A DNA stretch of 41,164 bases, taken from an uncultured Eubacteriales bacterium (GTDB lineage Bacteria; Bacillota; Clostridia; Oscillospirales; Acutalibacteraceae). Shown piece after piece: positions 1 to 8,196 of the stretch. The translations under genes and the position numbers were made by a program. The notes beneath the pieces are model-generated. The model worked only from the letters and a program-made list of their open reading frames with translations. It made no database searches and was not told the origin of the DNA. Positions within the stretch are counted from its first letter, which is position 1, and the number at the start of each line of letters is the position of its first letter. The stretch spans positions 1 through 41,164 of the forward strand of contig ONID01000009.1 in assembly GCA_900317765.1 (NCBI GenBank). Direction: 5' to 3'.

Positions 1-2324
1 ACACGGTTCTGATCGAATGCTTCAACGGGGACGGCATCACCGGCAATCCCTACTGGCTGCTGAAGGAAATATGCGCCGATGAACGGCTGAAAAATTACAA
101 TATTTACGTCGCGTCGAATCCGAAATATTTTCATTCCGTCTGCAAAACATTGAATCAGCACGCATTTACACGCGCAAAGGCTGTCGCCAAATACGACAAG
201 CTCTATCTGAAGCTGTTGGCCTCGGCGAAATACCTCATCACCGACGTGTCGCTTCCGATCTTCTTCATCAAGAAGCCGGGACAGATACTTCTCAACACAT
301 GGCACGGCACGCCGCTCAAAGGGCTCGGACGTTCCATTAAGGACAACCCGCACACCATAGGCAATGTGCAGAGAATTTTCCTGATGTCGGATTACCTGCT
401 CTATCCCAACCGCTTCACTTTCGACAGAATGCGGGAAGACTACATGATCGCGCCCTTCTTCAAGGGAAAATATGTGCTGTCCGGCTATCCGAGAAACGAT
501 ATTTTATTTATCGCCAATGCAGCACAATCGGTTCGTAAGAAGTTAGGGCTTGGCGGAAAACGTATCGCCGTGTATATGCCTACTTACCGCGATTGCACTG
601 ACGATAACGAAAAGAATTATCATGACAAAATGCTCTCCGACGCGCTTCAGGCGCTGGACCGTTCCGAGGATAAAAACATCGTCGTAATCGCAAAGCTGCA
701 CCATTTGGCCGCCGGAAGCATTGATTTCTCCGGTTTTAAACGCGTCATTCCCTTCCCATCCGAATATGAGACTTATGAAGTCCTCGCCGCCGCTGACTGC
801 CTGATCACCGACTATTCCAGCGTCATGTTCGACTTTGCCGACACGGGGCGCAAGATCATTCTCTACGCCTACGACAGCGAAAATTATCAGAACACCCGCA
901 GCATGTATTTCCCGATTGAAGAGCTGCCCTTTCCCATCGTCACCGACGCCGCTTCGCTTGTCAGGGAAGTCAACGCCGCCCAATACACGCGTTACGGTGA
1001 AGCAATGAAGAAATTCACCCGGTTTGACAGCCCCCATTCCTCCCGAAAGCTCATCGACCTGCTCTTTTTCGGCAAAAGCTCCGATGGAATGGAGATCATC
1101 GACGGTTCCGAATATCACAACGGCAAGCCGAATATTCTGATCTACGCCGGCACGCTCATTAAAAACGGCATCACCACAGCCCTCATGGGAATTCTGGAAA
1201 ACACCGACACATCAGAATACAATTACCTGCTGACCTTTTATCAGAAGCTCATGGATGAGAATAAAACCTCCCTCCACCGACTCGGGAAGGACGTCGGCTA
1301 TATCGGCATGCCGGAGGGCAAGCCCATTACTTATTATGAGGCTGTCTGTCAGTATCTTTATTTTCATTACAACCTTAACCTGCGGTTCACCAGAAACGCC
1401 GTTAAAAAAATATCCCAACGCGACGCGCTGCGCTGCTTCTGCGGAATTGATTTTCACGCCGCTATCCACTACACCGGCTACGAAAAGAACGTCATTCACC
1501 TCTTCAACGCCATGGACACGCGCAGGATTATATATGTCCACAACGACATGCTGCGTGAAACAAGCTCAAAGGGAAACATTCACCGCCTTTCCATCATGAC
1601 GGCTTATCAGCAGTTTGACAGGATCGCCGCCGTGCGGGAATCCATGCGTTCCGAAATCAGCGGCTACATTGCAGCCGATTCCACAGACCGCATAGCCGTC
1701 GCCCATAATCTCAACAACATCGGTTATATCAAAGCCCGTGCCGCCGAACCGCTCGTTTTTGACGGCGACACATTCTGCAATGTCAGCTTTGAGAGAGCGG
1801 CGGAAATTCTCGCCATGCCCGACGCGGTCAGATTCATCGACATAGCCCGCTTTTCTCCCGAAAAGGGGCTGGACAGGCTGGTGGACGCTTTCACAGTCTT
1901 TCAGAAGGACCATCCAAAAGCGTATCTCTTCATCATCGGCGGCTACGGTGCGGCCTTTGAAGCGCTCCGTACACAAATCGAAAACTGCGGCTGCGGCAAT
2001 ATTGTTCTGATCAAATCCATCAGCAATCCCTATCCCATTCTTGCAAAATGTGACGCTTTCGTTCTCTCGTCGAGATACGAAGGGCTTCCCATGACCATCA
2101 TGGAAGCGCTCATCCTGCAAAAGCCCGTTGTCTCCACGGAAATTCCCGGTCCCGCTGAATTCCTGCGCGAGAACGGCTGCGGACTTCTCGTGGAGGATTC
2201 CACTGAGGGTGTACTCGACGGGCTGAACGCCTACTTTGACGGACGGCTCAAAGCGCTGAACGCCTTCGACGCGGAAGGCTTCAATCAGAAGGCTTTGGAG
2301 GAATTCTGCGACCTGATAAAATAA
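1..2324 (+). CDS. CDP-glycerol glycerophosphotransferase fused to a GT4 glycosyltransferase (5' partial)
   Basis: The frame is open from the window edge (first full codon at 3), so the N-terminus is missing; the first internal start-like codon (TTG at 150) lies inside conserved sequence and is not the start. The first half is a TagF/TarF-type glycerophosphotransferase domain: NTWHGTPLKGLG, SGYPRND and ITDYSSVMFDF are the family's signature blocks. This family transfers glycerol-phosphate or ribitol-phosphate from a CDP-alcohol during teichoic-acid synthesis at the cytoplasmic membrane face. The second half is a GT4 domain ending in the nucleotide-sugar-binding stretch FVLSSRYEGLPMTIMEAL. One polypeptide may therefore add both a sugar and a phospho-alcohol. 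It is followed by a strong terminator. The fold assignments are secure; acceptor and donor are unknown. Confidence 0.88.
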   Translation, partial: TVLIECFNGDGITGNPYWLLKEICADERLKNYNIYVASNPKYFHSVCKTLNQHAFTRAKAVAKYDKLYLKLLASAKYLITDVSLPIFFIKKPGQILLNTWHGTPLKGLGRSIKDNPHTIGNVQRIFLMSDYLLYPNRFTFDRMREDYMIAPFFKGKYVLSGYPRNDILFIANAAQSVRKKLGLGGKRIAVYMPTYRDCTDDNEKNYHDKMLSDALQALDRSEDKNIVVIAKLHHLAAGSIDFSGFKRVIPFPSEYETYEVLAAADCLITDYSSVMFDFADTGRKIILYAYDSENYQNTRSMYFPIEELPFPIVTDAASLVREVNAAQYTRYGEAMKKFTRFDSPHSSRKLIDLLFFGKSSDGMEIIDGSEYHNGKPNILIYAGTLIKNGITTALMGILENTDTSEYNYLLTFYQKLMDENKTSLHRLGKDVGYIGMPEGKPITYYEAVCQYLYFHYNLNLRFTRNAVKKISQRDALRCFCGIDFHAAIHYTGYEKNVIHLFNAMDTRRIIYVHNDMLRETSSKGNIHRLSIMTAYQQFDRIAAVRESMRSEISGYIAADSTDRIAVAHNLNNIGYIKARAAEPLVFDGDTFCNVSFERAAEILAMPDAVRFIDIARFSPEKGLDRLVDAFTVFQKDHPKAYLFIIGGYGAAFEALRTQIENCGCGNIVLIKSISNPYPILAKCDAFVLSSRYEGLPMTIMEALILQKPVVSTEIPGPAEFLRENGCGLLVEDSTEGVLDGLNAYFDGRLKALNAFDAEGFNQKALEEFCDLIK

Positions 2325-2349
2325 AACTGTTTCATACCCGCGTTAGTTC

Positions 2350-2385
2350 GGCTGCCGGTTCACTGCGAACCGGCAGCCCTTTTTT
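2350..2385 (+). terminator. Rho-independent terminator after the TagF-GT4 gene
   Basis: A perfect 12-bp stem (GGCTGCCGGTTC at 2350-2361 pairing with 2367-2378) has a 5-nt loop and is followed after one C by six T residues (2380-2385). It lies 25 bases after the stop codon. Confidence 0.93.
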
Positions 2386-2447
2386 GCGTCCTGTCATGCG
2401 AGGGAATGAAGTGTCATATAATTTTACTACAAGGAGGCATAGTCAAT

Positions 2448-2963
2448 ATGAAGAAAAGCAATATCGGCATCATATGCAGGGGAATTGCGCTGATTATTCT
2501 CGGCGTTCTGGTACTGCATATTCCTTCCGGCTGCAAAGGCGGCGGACGGGAGAATAACAACATTCCCGACAAGGGTGAAAGAATCGTCTACAGCGACACA
2601 CGGTACAGAATGGTGCAGGGAGAAGCCATCCGCCAATCATCACCCGTCAAGGGTCGTGAATACGTTTTTATTCCGCTGACCCTGAGCAACACCAGCGGAA
2701 CGGGAATCATATTCAGCACGCGGGTCTGCGTCACGGCTTACGCCCTGCCGTCCTGCGAAAACTGTCCGCATTCCAGCGACGCGTTCTCGTACGGCAAGCA
2801 GCACATAGAGGACTTCCGGTTCTTCGACGGCATCATAGTTTCCGGACGTGAAACCGCCGGCTGGCTGGCATTTGACCTGCCGGAAGGCTCCCAATCGGTG
2901 CACATCGACTTTTCAACAGGCATCAACGAGGGCGAATGCATATCGTTTGACTGCAAAATATGA
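2448..2963 (+). CDS. Small secreted lipoprotein with a DUF4352-like beta-sandwich domain
   Basis: The chosen start is the ATG at 2448, 10 bases after a perfect AAGGAGG (2431-2437); an upstream ATG at 2406 has no ribosome-binding site. The product is 171 residues. It begins with MKKSN, then a hydrophobic segment ending in PSGCKGGG, which resembles a lipoprotein signal peptide; the residue three before the cysteine is Pro, so the lipobox is imperfect. The body (YVFIPLTLSNTSG, later SGRETAGWLAFDLP) resembles the DUF4352/telokin-like fold found in many clostridial extracytoplasmic proteins. Four further cysteines (two in SCENC) may form disulfides. It stands alone between a terminator and the EF-G promoter. 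Function unknown; the surface location is the best-supported inference. Confidence 0.72.
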   Translation: MKKSNIGIICRGIALIILGVLVLHIPSGCKGGGRENNNIPDKGERIVYSDTRYRMVQGEAIRQSSPVKGREYVFIPLTLSNTSGTGIIFSTRVCVTAYALPSCENCPHSSDAFSYGKQHIEDFRFFDGIIVSGRETAGWLAFDLPEGSQSVHIDFSTGINEGECISFDCKI

Positions 2964-3023
2964 ATAAATTTAGACATAAATAAGAAAACATATAAAATAA
3001 TATAAATAACATTAAAAAAATTA

Positions 3024-3052
3024 TTGAAATCTCCAAAACGGTGTGATATAAT
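3024..3052 (+). promoter_or_regulatory. Sigma-A promoter for the EF-G-like gene
   Basis: TTGAAA (3024-3029), a 17-bp spacer and TATAAT (3047-3052) with an extended TGA just before the -10. Predicted transcription would begin near 3059, giving a leader of about 145 nt before the TTG start at 3204. Confidence 0.8.
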
Positions 3053-3203
3053 GTTCAACAAGCGACGTATGAGATTGTATGAAGATTATATTGACATTTA
3101 ACAACCCCCATTATTCAGATATACAAATTGTACACCGTTTAAACTTTGCTAAAAAATCCTTTTACAAAAGGAAAAAACAAAAATTGGAAAGAGGTAGTTC
3201 AAA

Positions 3204-5237
3204 TTGAAACAGTATCCCGCAGACAAGATCAAAAACATTGTCGTCACAGGCCACGGCAACTCAGGAAAGACTTCGCTGGTGGAGGCAATGCTTTATATAT
3301 CCGGCGCCACCGACAGAATGGGAAAGACAGCCGACGGCACCGCCGTCTGCGACTTCGACCCCGAAGAGATCAAGCGCAAATGTTCGGTATCCGTTGCTGT
3401 CGCCCCCGTTGAATGGAAAAACGTCAAGTTCAACATGATCGACGTCCCCGGTCTTTTTGACTTCGAGGGTGCTGTCGCCGAGGGTTTCCGCGCCGCGGAG
3501 TGTGCCCTGATCAACGTTTCCGGTAAATCCGGCGTTGCCGTCGGTTCCGAAAAGGCATACGCCAGAGCCACCAAGGCCGGCATGGCAAAGGTCATTTTCG
3601 TCAACAAGCTCAATTCCGAAAGCGCTGATTTCTACAAGGTCTTTGAACAGCTCAAAGCCTCCTTCGGTCCCACCGTCAGTCCGATTGTTGTTCCCCATAT
3701 GAACGGTCATCAGGTGGATTGCTATATCAACCTGCTCGAATACAAAGCATACCGCTACAACGGCACCAAAGCCGAAGAAGTTCCCATGCCCGACATGGGA
3801 CACCGTCTCGAGGGTCTTCGCACAGCTATCAGCGAAGCCATCGCAGAGACGGATGACGAACTCATGGAAAAATACTTCTCCGGTGAGGAATTCACTCCCG
3901 AAGAATATATACTCGGTCTGACACAGGGCGTCCGCTCGGGTTCCATCACTCCCGTCTACTGCGGCGCATCCCAGACCGGTGAAGCCATCGATCAGCTGAT
4001 GAACGGCATGAGCTGGCTGGTTCCCTCTCCCACGGAGTGCGAGCCTGAAGTCGGCACCGACGCCAACGGCTCTCCCGTGGAATTGCCCGTCAGCGAAAGC
4101 GCGCTTCCCGCCGCTGTCATCTTCAAGACCGTCGCCGACCCGTTTGTGGGCAAGCTCTCCTACTTCAAGGTAGTCACCGGCAAGGTCTCGCCCGACAGCA
4201 TGCTGCTCAACATGCGCACCGGCAGCACTGACAAGATCGGCAAGCTCTTCACCGTCTGCGGCAAGAAGCAGTCCGACACGCCTTATGTCGGCGCGGGCGA
4301 CATCGGCGCAGTGGCCAAACTCACAGGCGCTGTCACAGGCGACACCCTCTGCGCTCCCGCACGTCCCGTCACGCTCGAAGGCGTTGACTATCCCGCTCCT
4401 TCCCTTTCGATGGCTGTCATTCCGGTCAACAAGGGCGACGAGGAAAAGATCGCACAGGGCATGATCCGTCTGACAGAGGAAGATCCCTCCATGCACTTCG
4501 GCACCAACACCGAAACCAACCAGATGATCGTCAGCGGTCAGGGCGAACAGCACATTGACGTTATCATTTCCAAGCTCAAGAATAAATTCGGCACCGACGC
4601 AAAGGTCGAGAAGCCCCGCATCGCCTACCGCGAAACCATCCGCGGCAAGGTGGAGATTCAGGGCCGTTACAAGAAGCAGTCGGGCGGTCACGGTCAGTTC
4701 GGCGACGTATGGATCCGCTTCCAGCCCAGCGAGGCGGAAGGTCTGGAATTCACCGAAGAGGTTGTCGGCGGCGCTGTTCCCAAGAACTTCTTCCCGGCAG
4801 TCGAAAAGGGTCTTCTGGACTGCATGAAGACCGGTTCCCTCGCAGGTTATCCGATGGTCGGCGTCAAGGCCACCCTTTACGACGGTTCCTATCACCCGGT
4901 TGACTCCTCCGAAATGTCCTTCAAGACAGCCGCTTCCCTCGCATTCAAGAACGGTATTCCCAAGGCCAACCCCGTTCTGCTCGAGCCTGTCGGTGAGCTG
5001 CACGCCTACGTTCCCGGCGACAACATGGGCGACGTCATGGGCGAACTCAACAAGCGCCGCGGCCGCGTGCATCTGCAGGAACTCATCGCAGAAGTGCCTA
5101 TGGGCGAGATGTACGACTTCGCCACCTATATGCGCCAGACCACACGCGGCAGAGGCTACTTCACCTTCGAATTCGTCCGCTACGAGGAAGCTCCCTTCTC
5201 CGTACTCCAGGAGCTCCAGAAGGACAAGGCGGAATAA
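3204..5237 (+). CDS. EF-G-like translational GTPase paralogue (EF-G2 type) with altered G3 and G4 motifs
   Basis: 677 residues, the usual EF-G length. The start is TTG at 3204 with AGAGGT eight bases upstream. The P-loop is GHGNSGKTS (16-24) rather than the AHIDAGKTT of housekeeping EF-G. G3 is DVPGL (80-84), lacking the catalytic His of DTPGH. G4 is NKLN (134-137; AAC AAG CTC AAT), so the aspartate that reads the guanine base is Asn. The G5 region is CGASQTG. Domain IV (KQSGGHGQFGDV) and domain V (DVMGELNKRRGRV) look intact, so ribosome binding is plausible. Codon use is heavily C-ending, as in highly expressed genes. It is not next to rpsL/rpsG/tuf, so it is probably a paralogue and not the main elongation factor. 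Role unknown: ribosome recycling, stress or another translational step are possible. Confidence 0.9.
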   Translation: MKQYPADKIKNIVVTGHGNSGKTSLVEAMLYISGATDRMGKTADGTAVCDFDPEEIKRKCSVSVAVAPVEWKNVKFNMIDVPGLFDFEGAVAEGFRAAECALINVSGKSGVAVGSEKAYARATKAGMAKVIFVNKLNSESADFYKVFEQLKASFGPTVSPIVVPHMNGHQVDCYINLLEYKAYRYNGTKAEEVPMPDMGHRLEGLRTAISEAIAETDDELMEKYFSGEEFTPEEYILGLTQGVRSGSITPVYCGASQTGEAIDQLMNGMSWLVPSPTECEPEVGTDANGSPVELPVSESALPAAVIFKTVADPFVGKLSYFKVVTGKVSPDSMLLNMRTGSTDKIGKLFTVCGKKQSDTPYVGAGDIGAVAKLTGAVTGDTLCAPARPVTLEGVDYPAPSLSMAVIPVNKGDEEKIAQGMIRLTEEDPSMHFGTNTETNQMIVSGQGEQHIDVIISKLKNKFGTDAKVEKPRIAYRETIRGKVEIQGRYKKQSGGHGQFGDVWIRFQPSEAEGLEFTEEVVGGAVPKNFFPAVEKGLLDCMKTGSLAGYPMVGVKATLYDGSYHPVDSSEMSFKTAASLAFKNGIPKANPVLLEPVGELHAYVPGDNMGDVMGELNKRRGRVHLQELIAEVPMGEMYDFATYMRQTTRGRGYFTFEFVRYEEAPFSVLQELQKDKAE

Positions 5238-5273
5238 GGCGCTCACATTCGTTGCCTTAGCGAATAGTATCGG

Positions 5274-5288
5274 AAGGGCTTCGCCCTT
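5274..5288. repeat. Small hairpin with 3-nt loop downstream of EF-G
   Basis: AAGGGC, a TTC loop, then GCCCTT. It has the same short-arm, 3-nt-loop design as the hairpins at 23568-23657, but no T-run, so it is not an obvious terminator. Confidence 0.5.
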
Positions 5289-5303
5289 GGAATAAACAAA
5301 TTA

Positions 5304-5352
5304 ACCGCCCCGGCTTTTTCTTCCGAATTGATGGAAGGAAATCCGGGGCGGT
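5304..5352. terminator. Inverted repeat between convergent genes, probable terminator
   Basis: ACCGCCCCGG (5304-5313) pairs perfectly with CCGGGGCGGT (5343-5352); inside it CTTCC and GGAAG can extend the structure. On the minus strand the stem is followed by a modest T-rich run (TAATTTGTTTATT). It sits between the EF-G-like gene and the leftward SGNH gene and may stop transcription from both sides. Confidence 0.6.
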
Positions 5353-5363
5353 ATTCATCATCA

Positions 5364-6833
5364 TTAACCTCTCTGTTTCAGCCAATTGATATATCCGACC
5401 GACTTGCTTTCTACTTCGGCGGCAACCGATTGTCCGAGAATCTCCTGTCCCACTGCGTTGGGATGAAATATTGAGCCGTCCGACATTTTATCATCGATTG
5501 CAAAAGTCTGAGGATTATAATTTTGTCTGTTAAATCCAAAGTTATTTGAATCAATATAAACACACTGCAACAATTCACACACTTCTCTCATAGCATCCTC
5601 GTAATCCTGATAGGTGCCATGTTTGTTGACGTTGACTGTGGTGCAGTTTCCCCTCACAAAATACCAAGGAGACAGGCAAAAAACAAGAGCATATGGGTAT
5701 CTCTGGTGTATTTTCCGAATGGTATTGGCATAAGCTCCTCTCCATGTTCCTGTATCATCGGATGACAGCTCGCTGTGCCCGTCCCAATTACCCAGAGGAA
5801 CATTTGCCTGAAAATCATTGACTCCCATCGCAATCATTATTATATCAGGGTCTGTATTTCCCTTGTGCAGATTTGTGCACCTTGTGTCGTCAACTGCCGG
5901 GGTAATGTCCTTTGTCCATGACACATTGCTGACGGCGCAACAGCTCGAAGCGCGCGCTTCGATGACGAGCGGTTCCGCTCCCAACCGATCACACACCTGC
6001 TTCCACCACATCGAATTGACCGACGGAATTTTTGAGGGCGTATAATAGGTGTTATTCTCAGACCAGCCCTTATAGGTGCTGATACTGTCGCCAAGGACGG
6101 ATAGCTTCAACCCCTGCCACGGCTTTTCATCTGATTCGTTCTGCCTGAAGGTGACAACCGCTATGTCAGAATTCAGCTTGTTTCCGAATTTGTCTGAAAT
6201 CTCACAGTACAGCTGAATACCGTTCCATGTCTCATTGGGCAATACCGTTTCACTAGCGGCGATATGGTTTTTCCACACGGAAAATGAACTTTGACCGATT
6301 TTCTTGAAAAACCACCGATAGCTTAATCCGTCTCCTGTGGCTTTGACTGATAGAGTGATTTTTTCGCCGGTCTGAATGCAACGGCTCTGCGGCTGTTCCG
6401 TGATTCGGATCTCACCGGCGAATGTGATCGTCGCCACATCGGATTGAACGGTATGGCCGGCGCTGTCCTTAATGACGCAATAAAACTGTATACCATCCCA
6501 TGTATCGTTAGATGCTGCCGTTTCTTTTGCATTCGCATGACCCTTCCAAACAGAGAACGACGTCTGCTCCTTCTTTTTATAATACCACTGATATTGCAGT
6601 CCTTCGCCTGTCGCCAAAACGGAGATGGTAATGGAACTGCCCCTTTTTACGGTCTGATCGGCGGGCTGTTCGGTAATCAACAGGGTGGATGCTGCCTGCA
6701 CAAATTCCGAACGGGCGGCAAGCTCAATCACATCTGACTTAACGGGGTATTTTTTTCCTTCCAAAACAGGTCTGATTCCCACAATAGAAATCACCGCCGC
6801 AAGGCTGACTGCCATAATTCCTCTGAATTTCAT
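5364..6833 (-). CDS. Secreted SGNH/GDSL-type hydrolase with two Ig-like modules
   Basis: 489 residues with an N-terminal hydrophobic signal segment (residues 5-25). Two Ig-like modules follow (about 53-140 and 141-230), each with a YQWYYKK or YRWFFKK strand, a conserved WKGH/WKNH turn, a TWDGIQ/TWNGIQ turn and a Cys strand. The C-terminal half is an SGNH esterase domain: GDSIS with nucleophile Ser250 (block I), GVNDF (block III) and SDGSIFHPN (block V His). Such enzymes remove acyl groups from carbohydrates. The ATG is preceded by AAAGGAAT. It is a single-gene unit with its own promoter. The same Ig-like module occurs three times in the lipoprotein at 20688-23321, suggesting a shared surface anchor or polymer. 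A deacetylase for surface polysaccharide is a reasonable inference; the substrate is unproven. Confidence 0.87.
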   Translation of the reverse strand: MKFRGIMAVSLAAVISIVGIRPVLEGKKYPVKSDVIELAARSEFVQAASTLLITEQPADQTVKRGSSITISVLATGEGLQYQWYYKKKEQTSFSVWKGHANAKETAASNDTWDGIQFYCVIKDSAGHTVQSDVATITFAGEIRITEQPQSRCIQTGEKITLSVKATGDGLSYRWFFKKIGQSSFSVWKNHIAASETVLPNETWNGIQLYCEISDKFGNKLNSDIAVVTFRQNESDEKPWQGLKLSVLGDSISTYKGWSENNTYYTPSKIPSVNSMWWKQVCDRLGAEPLVIEARASSCCAVSNVSWTKDITPAVDDTRCTNLHKGNTDPDIIMIAMGVNDFQANVPLGNWDGHSELSSDDTGTWRGAYANTIRKIHQRYPYALVFCLSPWYFVRGNCTTVNVNKHGTYQDYEDAMREVCELLQCVYIDSNNFGFNRQNYNPQTFAIDDKMSDGSIFHPNAVGQEILGQSVAAEVESKSVGYINWLKQRG

Positions 6834-6907
6834 AATATTATTCCTTTCACATACATCTTCTTATTATGTTTTTGTCGGTTACATTAGACTTACATTTTTC
6901 TAATAAT

Positions 6908-6936
6908 ATTTTAACCTGTTTCATAATAAAAGTCAA
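6908..6936 (-). promoter_or_regulatory. Sigma-A promoter for the SGNH hydrolase gene
   Basis: On the minus strand TTGACT (6936-6931), a 17-bp spacer and TAAAAT (6913-6908) point toward the gene that starts at 6833. Confidence 0.72.
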
Positions 6937-7021
6937 TATTTTTCCCATAACATCATGAAATAATTTCCAGCAAAACCGACCGCGGCCTCAATTATTTCCC
7001 CAGAGAAAAACAACATACATC

Positions 7022-7050
7022 TTGCATTTGTCATTGCGATGTGTTATGCT
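7022..7050 (+). promoter_or_regulatory. Possible sigma-A promoter for the zinc-ribbon gene
   Basis: TTGCAT (7022-7027), 17 bp, TATGCT (7045-7050) with an extended TGT before the -10. An overlapping alternative is TTGTCA (7028-7033), 18 bp, TATATA (7052-7057). Confidence 0.5.
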
Positions 7051-7096
7051 ATATATAAACTCATTCTCCATTTCCATGTTAAAGAAGTGAATTGCC

Positions 7097-7432
7097 ATGA
7101 CTTGTAAAAACTGCGGTGCTGCGGTGGGCGCAGATGATAAATTCTGCCCTGTCTGCGGCGTGTCCACTGCCGAAAAGAAAAAACCGAATTTCTGTATGCA
7201 CTGCGGAGAAAGACTCGCTCCCGACGACCGGTTCTGTCCCGGCTGCGGATGGGAAATCGGTGAACCCAAGCCGCAACCCGAGGAACAAAACCGCAATATC
7301 TCCGCTTCGCGGCTTTATTACAAGCCCCGGCGCAAGGTGCTGGATATAAAATCCGTCATCTGGGTGACGCTTCTCCTGCTCAGTGCCGGAACATTCCTCG
7401 CCGGCACGCTGCTGCACTGGTGGAAACTGTGA
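7097..7432 (+). CDS. Double zinc-ribbon protein with a C-terminal membrane anchor
   Basis: 111 residues. Two CxxC...CxxC zinc ribbons are visible: Cys3/6/17/20 and Cys33/36/47/50, the second with the typical GERLAPDDRFCPGCG pattern. A proline- and charge-rich linker follows, then a single hydrophobic helix (about 88-108) ending in HWWKL. The ribbons would lie in the cytoplasm with the tail in the membrane. Small zinc-ribbon membrane proteins of this kind are common in clostridia, often as orphan genes; no specific function is established. AAGAAGTG precedes the ATG. It is divergent from the SGNH gene and convergent with the phage-like operon. Confidence 0.8.
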   Translation: MTCKNCGAAVGADDKFCPVCGVSTAEKKKPNFCMHCGERLAPDDRFCPGCGWEIGEPKPQPEEQNRNISASRLYYKPRRKVLDIKSVIWVTLLLLSAGTFLAGTLLHWWKL

Positions 7433-7466
7433 ATGTTCCCCCGCTTACCGTCTGAATATGCTCATG

Positions 7467-7532
7467 CTGCCCCTGCAGTTTCTTTTCGTGTCTCTCCAAT
7501 GACGCACGACAGAACCGCAGGGGCAGTTTTTT
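7467..7532 (+). terminator. Terminator-like hairpin after the zinc-ribbon gene
   Basis: CTGCCCCTGC (7467-7476) pairs perfectly with GCAGGGGCAG (7517-7526) across a 40-nt loop, followed directly by TTTTTTAT. The long loop is unusual, but the T-run supports termination of rightward transcription. Confidence 0.68.
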
Positions 7533-7540
7533 ATCCTGAC

Positions 7541-7963
7541 CTATGAAGCCTGGTCACACAGCTTTCCTATCGCGCAGTTGTGACGGTACCAGACCGTGCG
7601 TTCCGAAAGATGCATGTCGTCGCCGATCTCCAAAAAGGTCTTTCCCTCCACATAATGCAAAAACAGCACGCCGCGTTCCTCGCTGTCGCTCAATCTGTCG
7701 ATCATCTCCACGATCTCACGCTCCGATTGCTCCGCTTCCTCTACCTTCCGGATGTAAAAGTCGGCCAGGTCGTTCAGCATCTCCACCACCCGTTCCACAC
7801 GATCCGCAATGTCTCCCGATCTCACGTTGGCGCCGCTCATGACGACTGCTTTGACGTCATATATATCATTCCGCTTGTCGGATATCCTTTTGTGCAGCCG
7901 CTGGCATTCAAGACGCAAGCCTCTGTACTGTTTGAACATCTTTATGATTTCCTGCCTGTTCAT
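7541..7963 (-). CDS. Phage-type regulator with a sigma-70 region 4-like HTH (DUF1492-like)
   Basis: 140 residues. The N-terminal 90 residues are charged and predicted coiled coil. The C-terminal part reads SDSEERGVLFLHYVEGKTF, then LEIGDDMHLSERTVWYRHN, a helix-turn-helix resembling sigma-70 region 4. This layout matches the DUF1492/ArpU/RinA-like late-gene activators of Gram-positive phages. GAAGGAAA precedes the ATG. The gene overlaps the upstream zinc-ribbon gene by 56 bp, so the two are likely co-translated from the 8483-8511 promoter. No structural phage gene or integrase is next to it, so the target is unknown. Confidence 0.75.
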   Translation of the reverse strand: MNRQEIIKMFKQYRGLRLECQRLHKRISDKRNDIYDVKAVVMSGANVRSGDIADRVERVVEMLNDLADFYIRKVEEAEQSEREIVEMIDRLSDSEERGVLFLHYVEGKTFLEIGDDMHLSERTVWYRHNCAIGKLCDQAS

Positions 7964-8171
7964 TTTCCTTCACCCTTTCATTCTCTGCTCTTCTTTCTTT
8001 TTCTTCCTGCCGCAATCTCATCTCCCTTTCTCTCTCAGCTTCCCGCTTGATGGCAAAAACGATGGTTCGGATTTGTCTGATCAGCTCCAGCTTTTTCATG
8101 CAGGGAGTGCACATTCCGCTCAGATTGGTTGTCTTGCACCCGCAATACTGACAGTACATTTTTCTTGACAT
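7908..8171 (-). CDS. Small zinc-finger protein with a charged helical tail
   Basis: 87 residues from the ATG at 8171, which has AGGAGG (8180-8185) eight bases upstream; an upstream in-frame TTG is ignored. Cys7, Cys10, Cys21 and Cys24 form a CxxC...CxxC knuckle. A highly charged helix follows (KREAEREREMRLRQEEKER), probably a coiled coil. I do not recognise a named family; such proteins are frequent in phage early or regulatory operons. Its 3' end overlaps the DUF1492-like gene by 56 bp. Confidence 0.7.
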   Translation of the reverse strand: MSRKMYCQYCGCKTTNLSGMCTPCMKKLELIRQIRTIVFAIKREAEREREMRLRQEEKERRAENERVKENEQAGNHKDVQTVQRLAS

Positions 8172-8196
8172 AATCAATTCCTCCTACTGATAAAGT

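Noticed and set aside
2384-2422. Possible promoter (TATAAT at 2417-2422) for the small lipoprotein gene
   Set aside because: No -35 hexamer lies at 16-18 bp, and the predicted start would fall almost on the ribosome-binding site.
3090-3125. TTGACA in the leader of the EF-G-like gene (near 3092)
   Set aside because: No acceptable -10 box at 16-18 bp; the promoter at 3024-3052 is clearly better.
3261-5246. A 661-codon open frame antisense to the EF-G-like gene
   Set aside because: It mirrors the strong C-ending codon bias of the sense gene, has no recognisable domain and would need overlapping use of the whole EF-G coding sequence.
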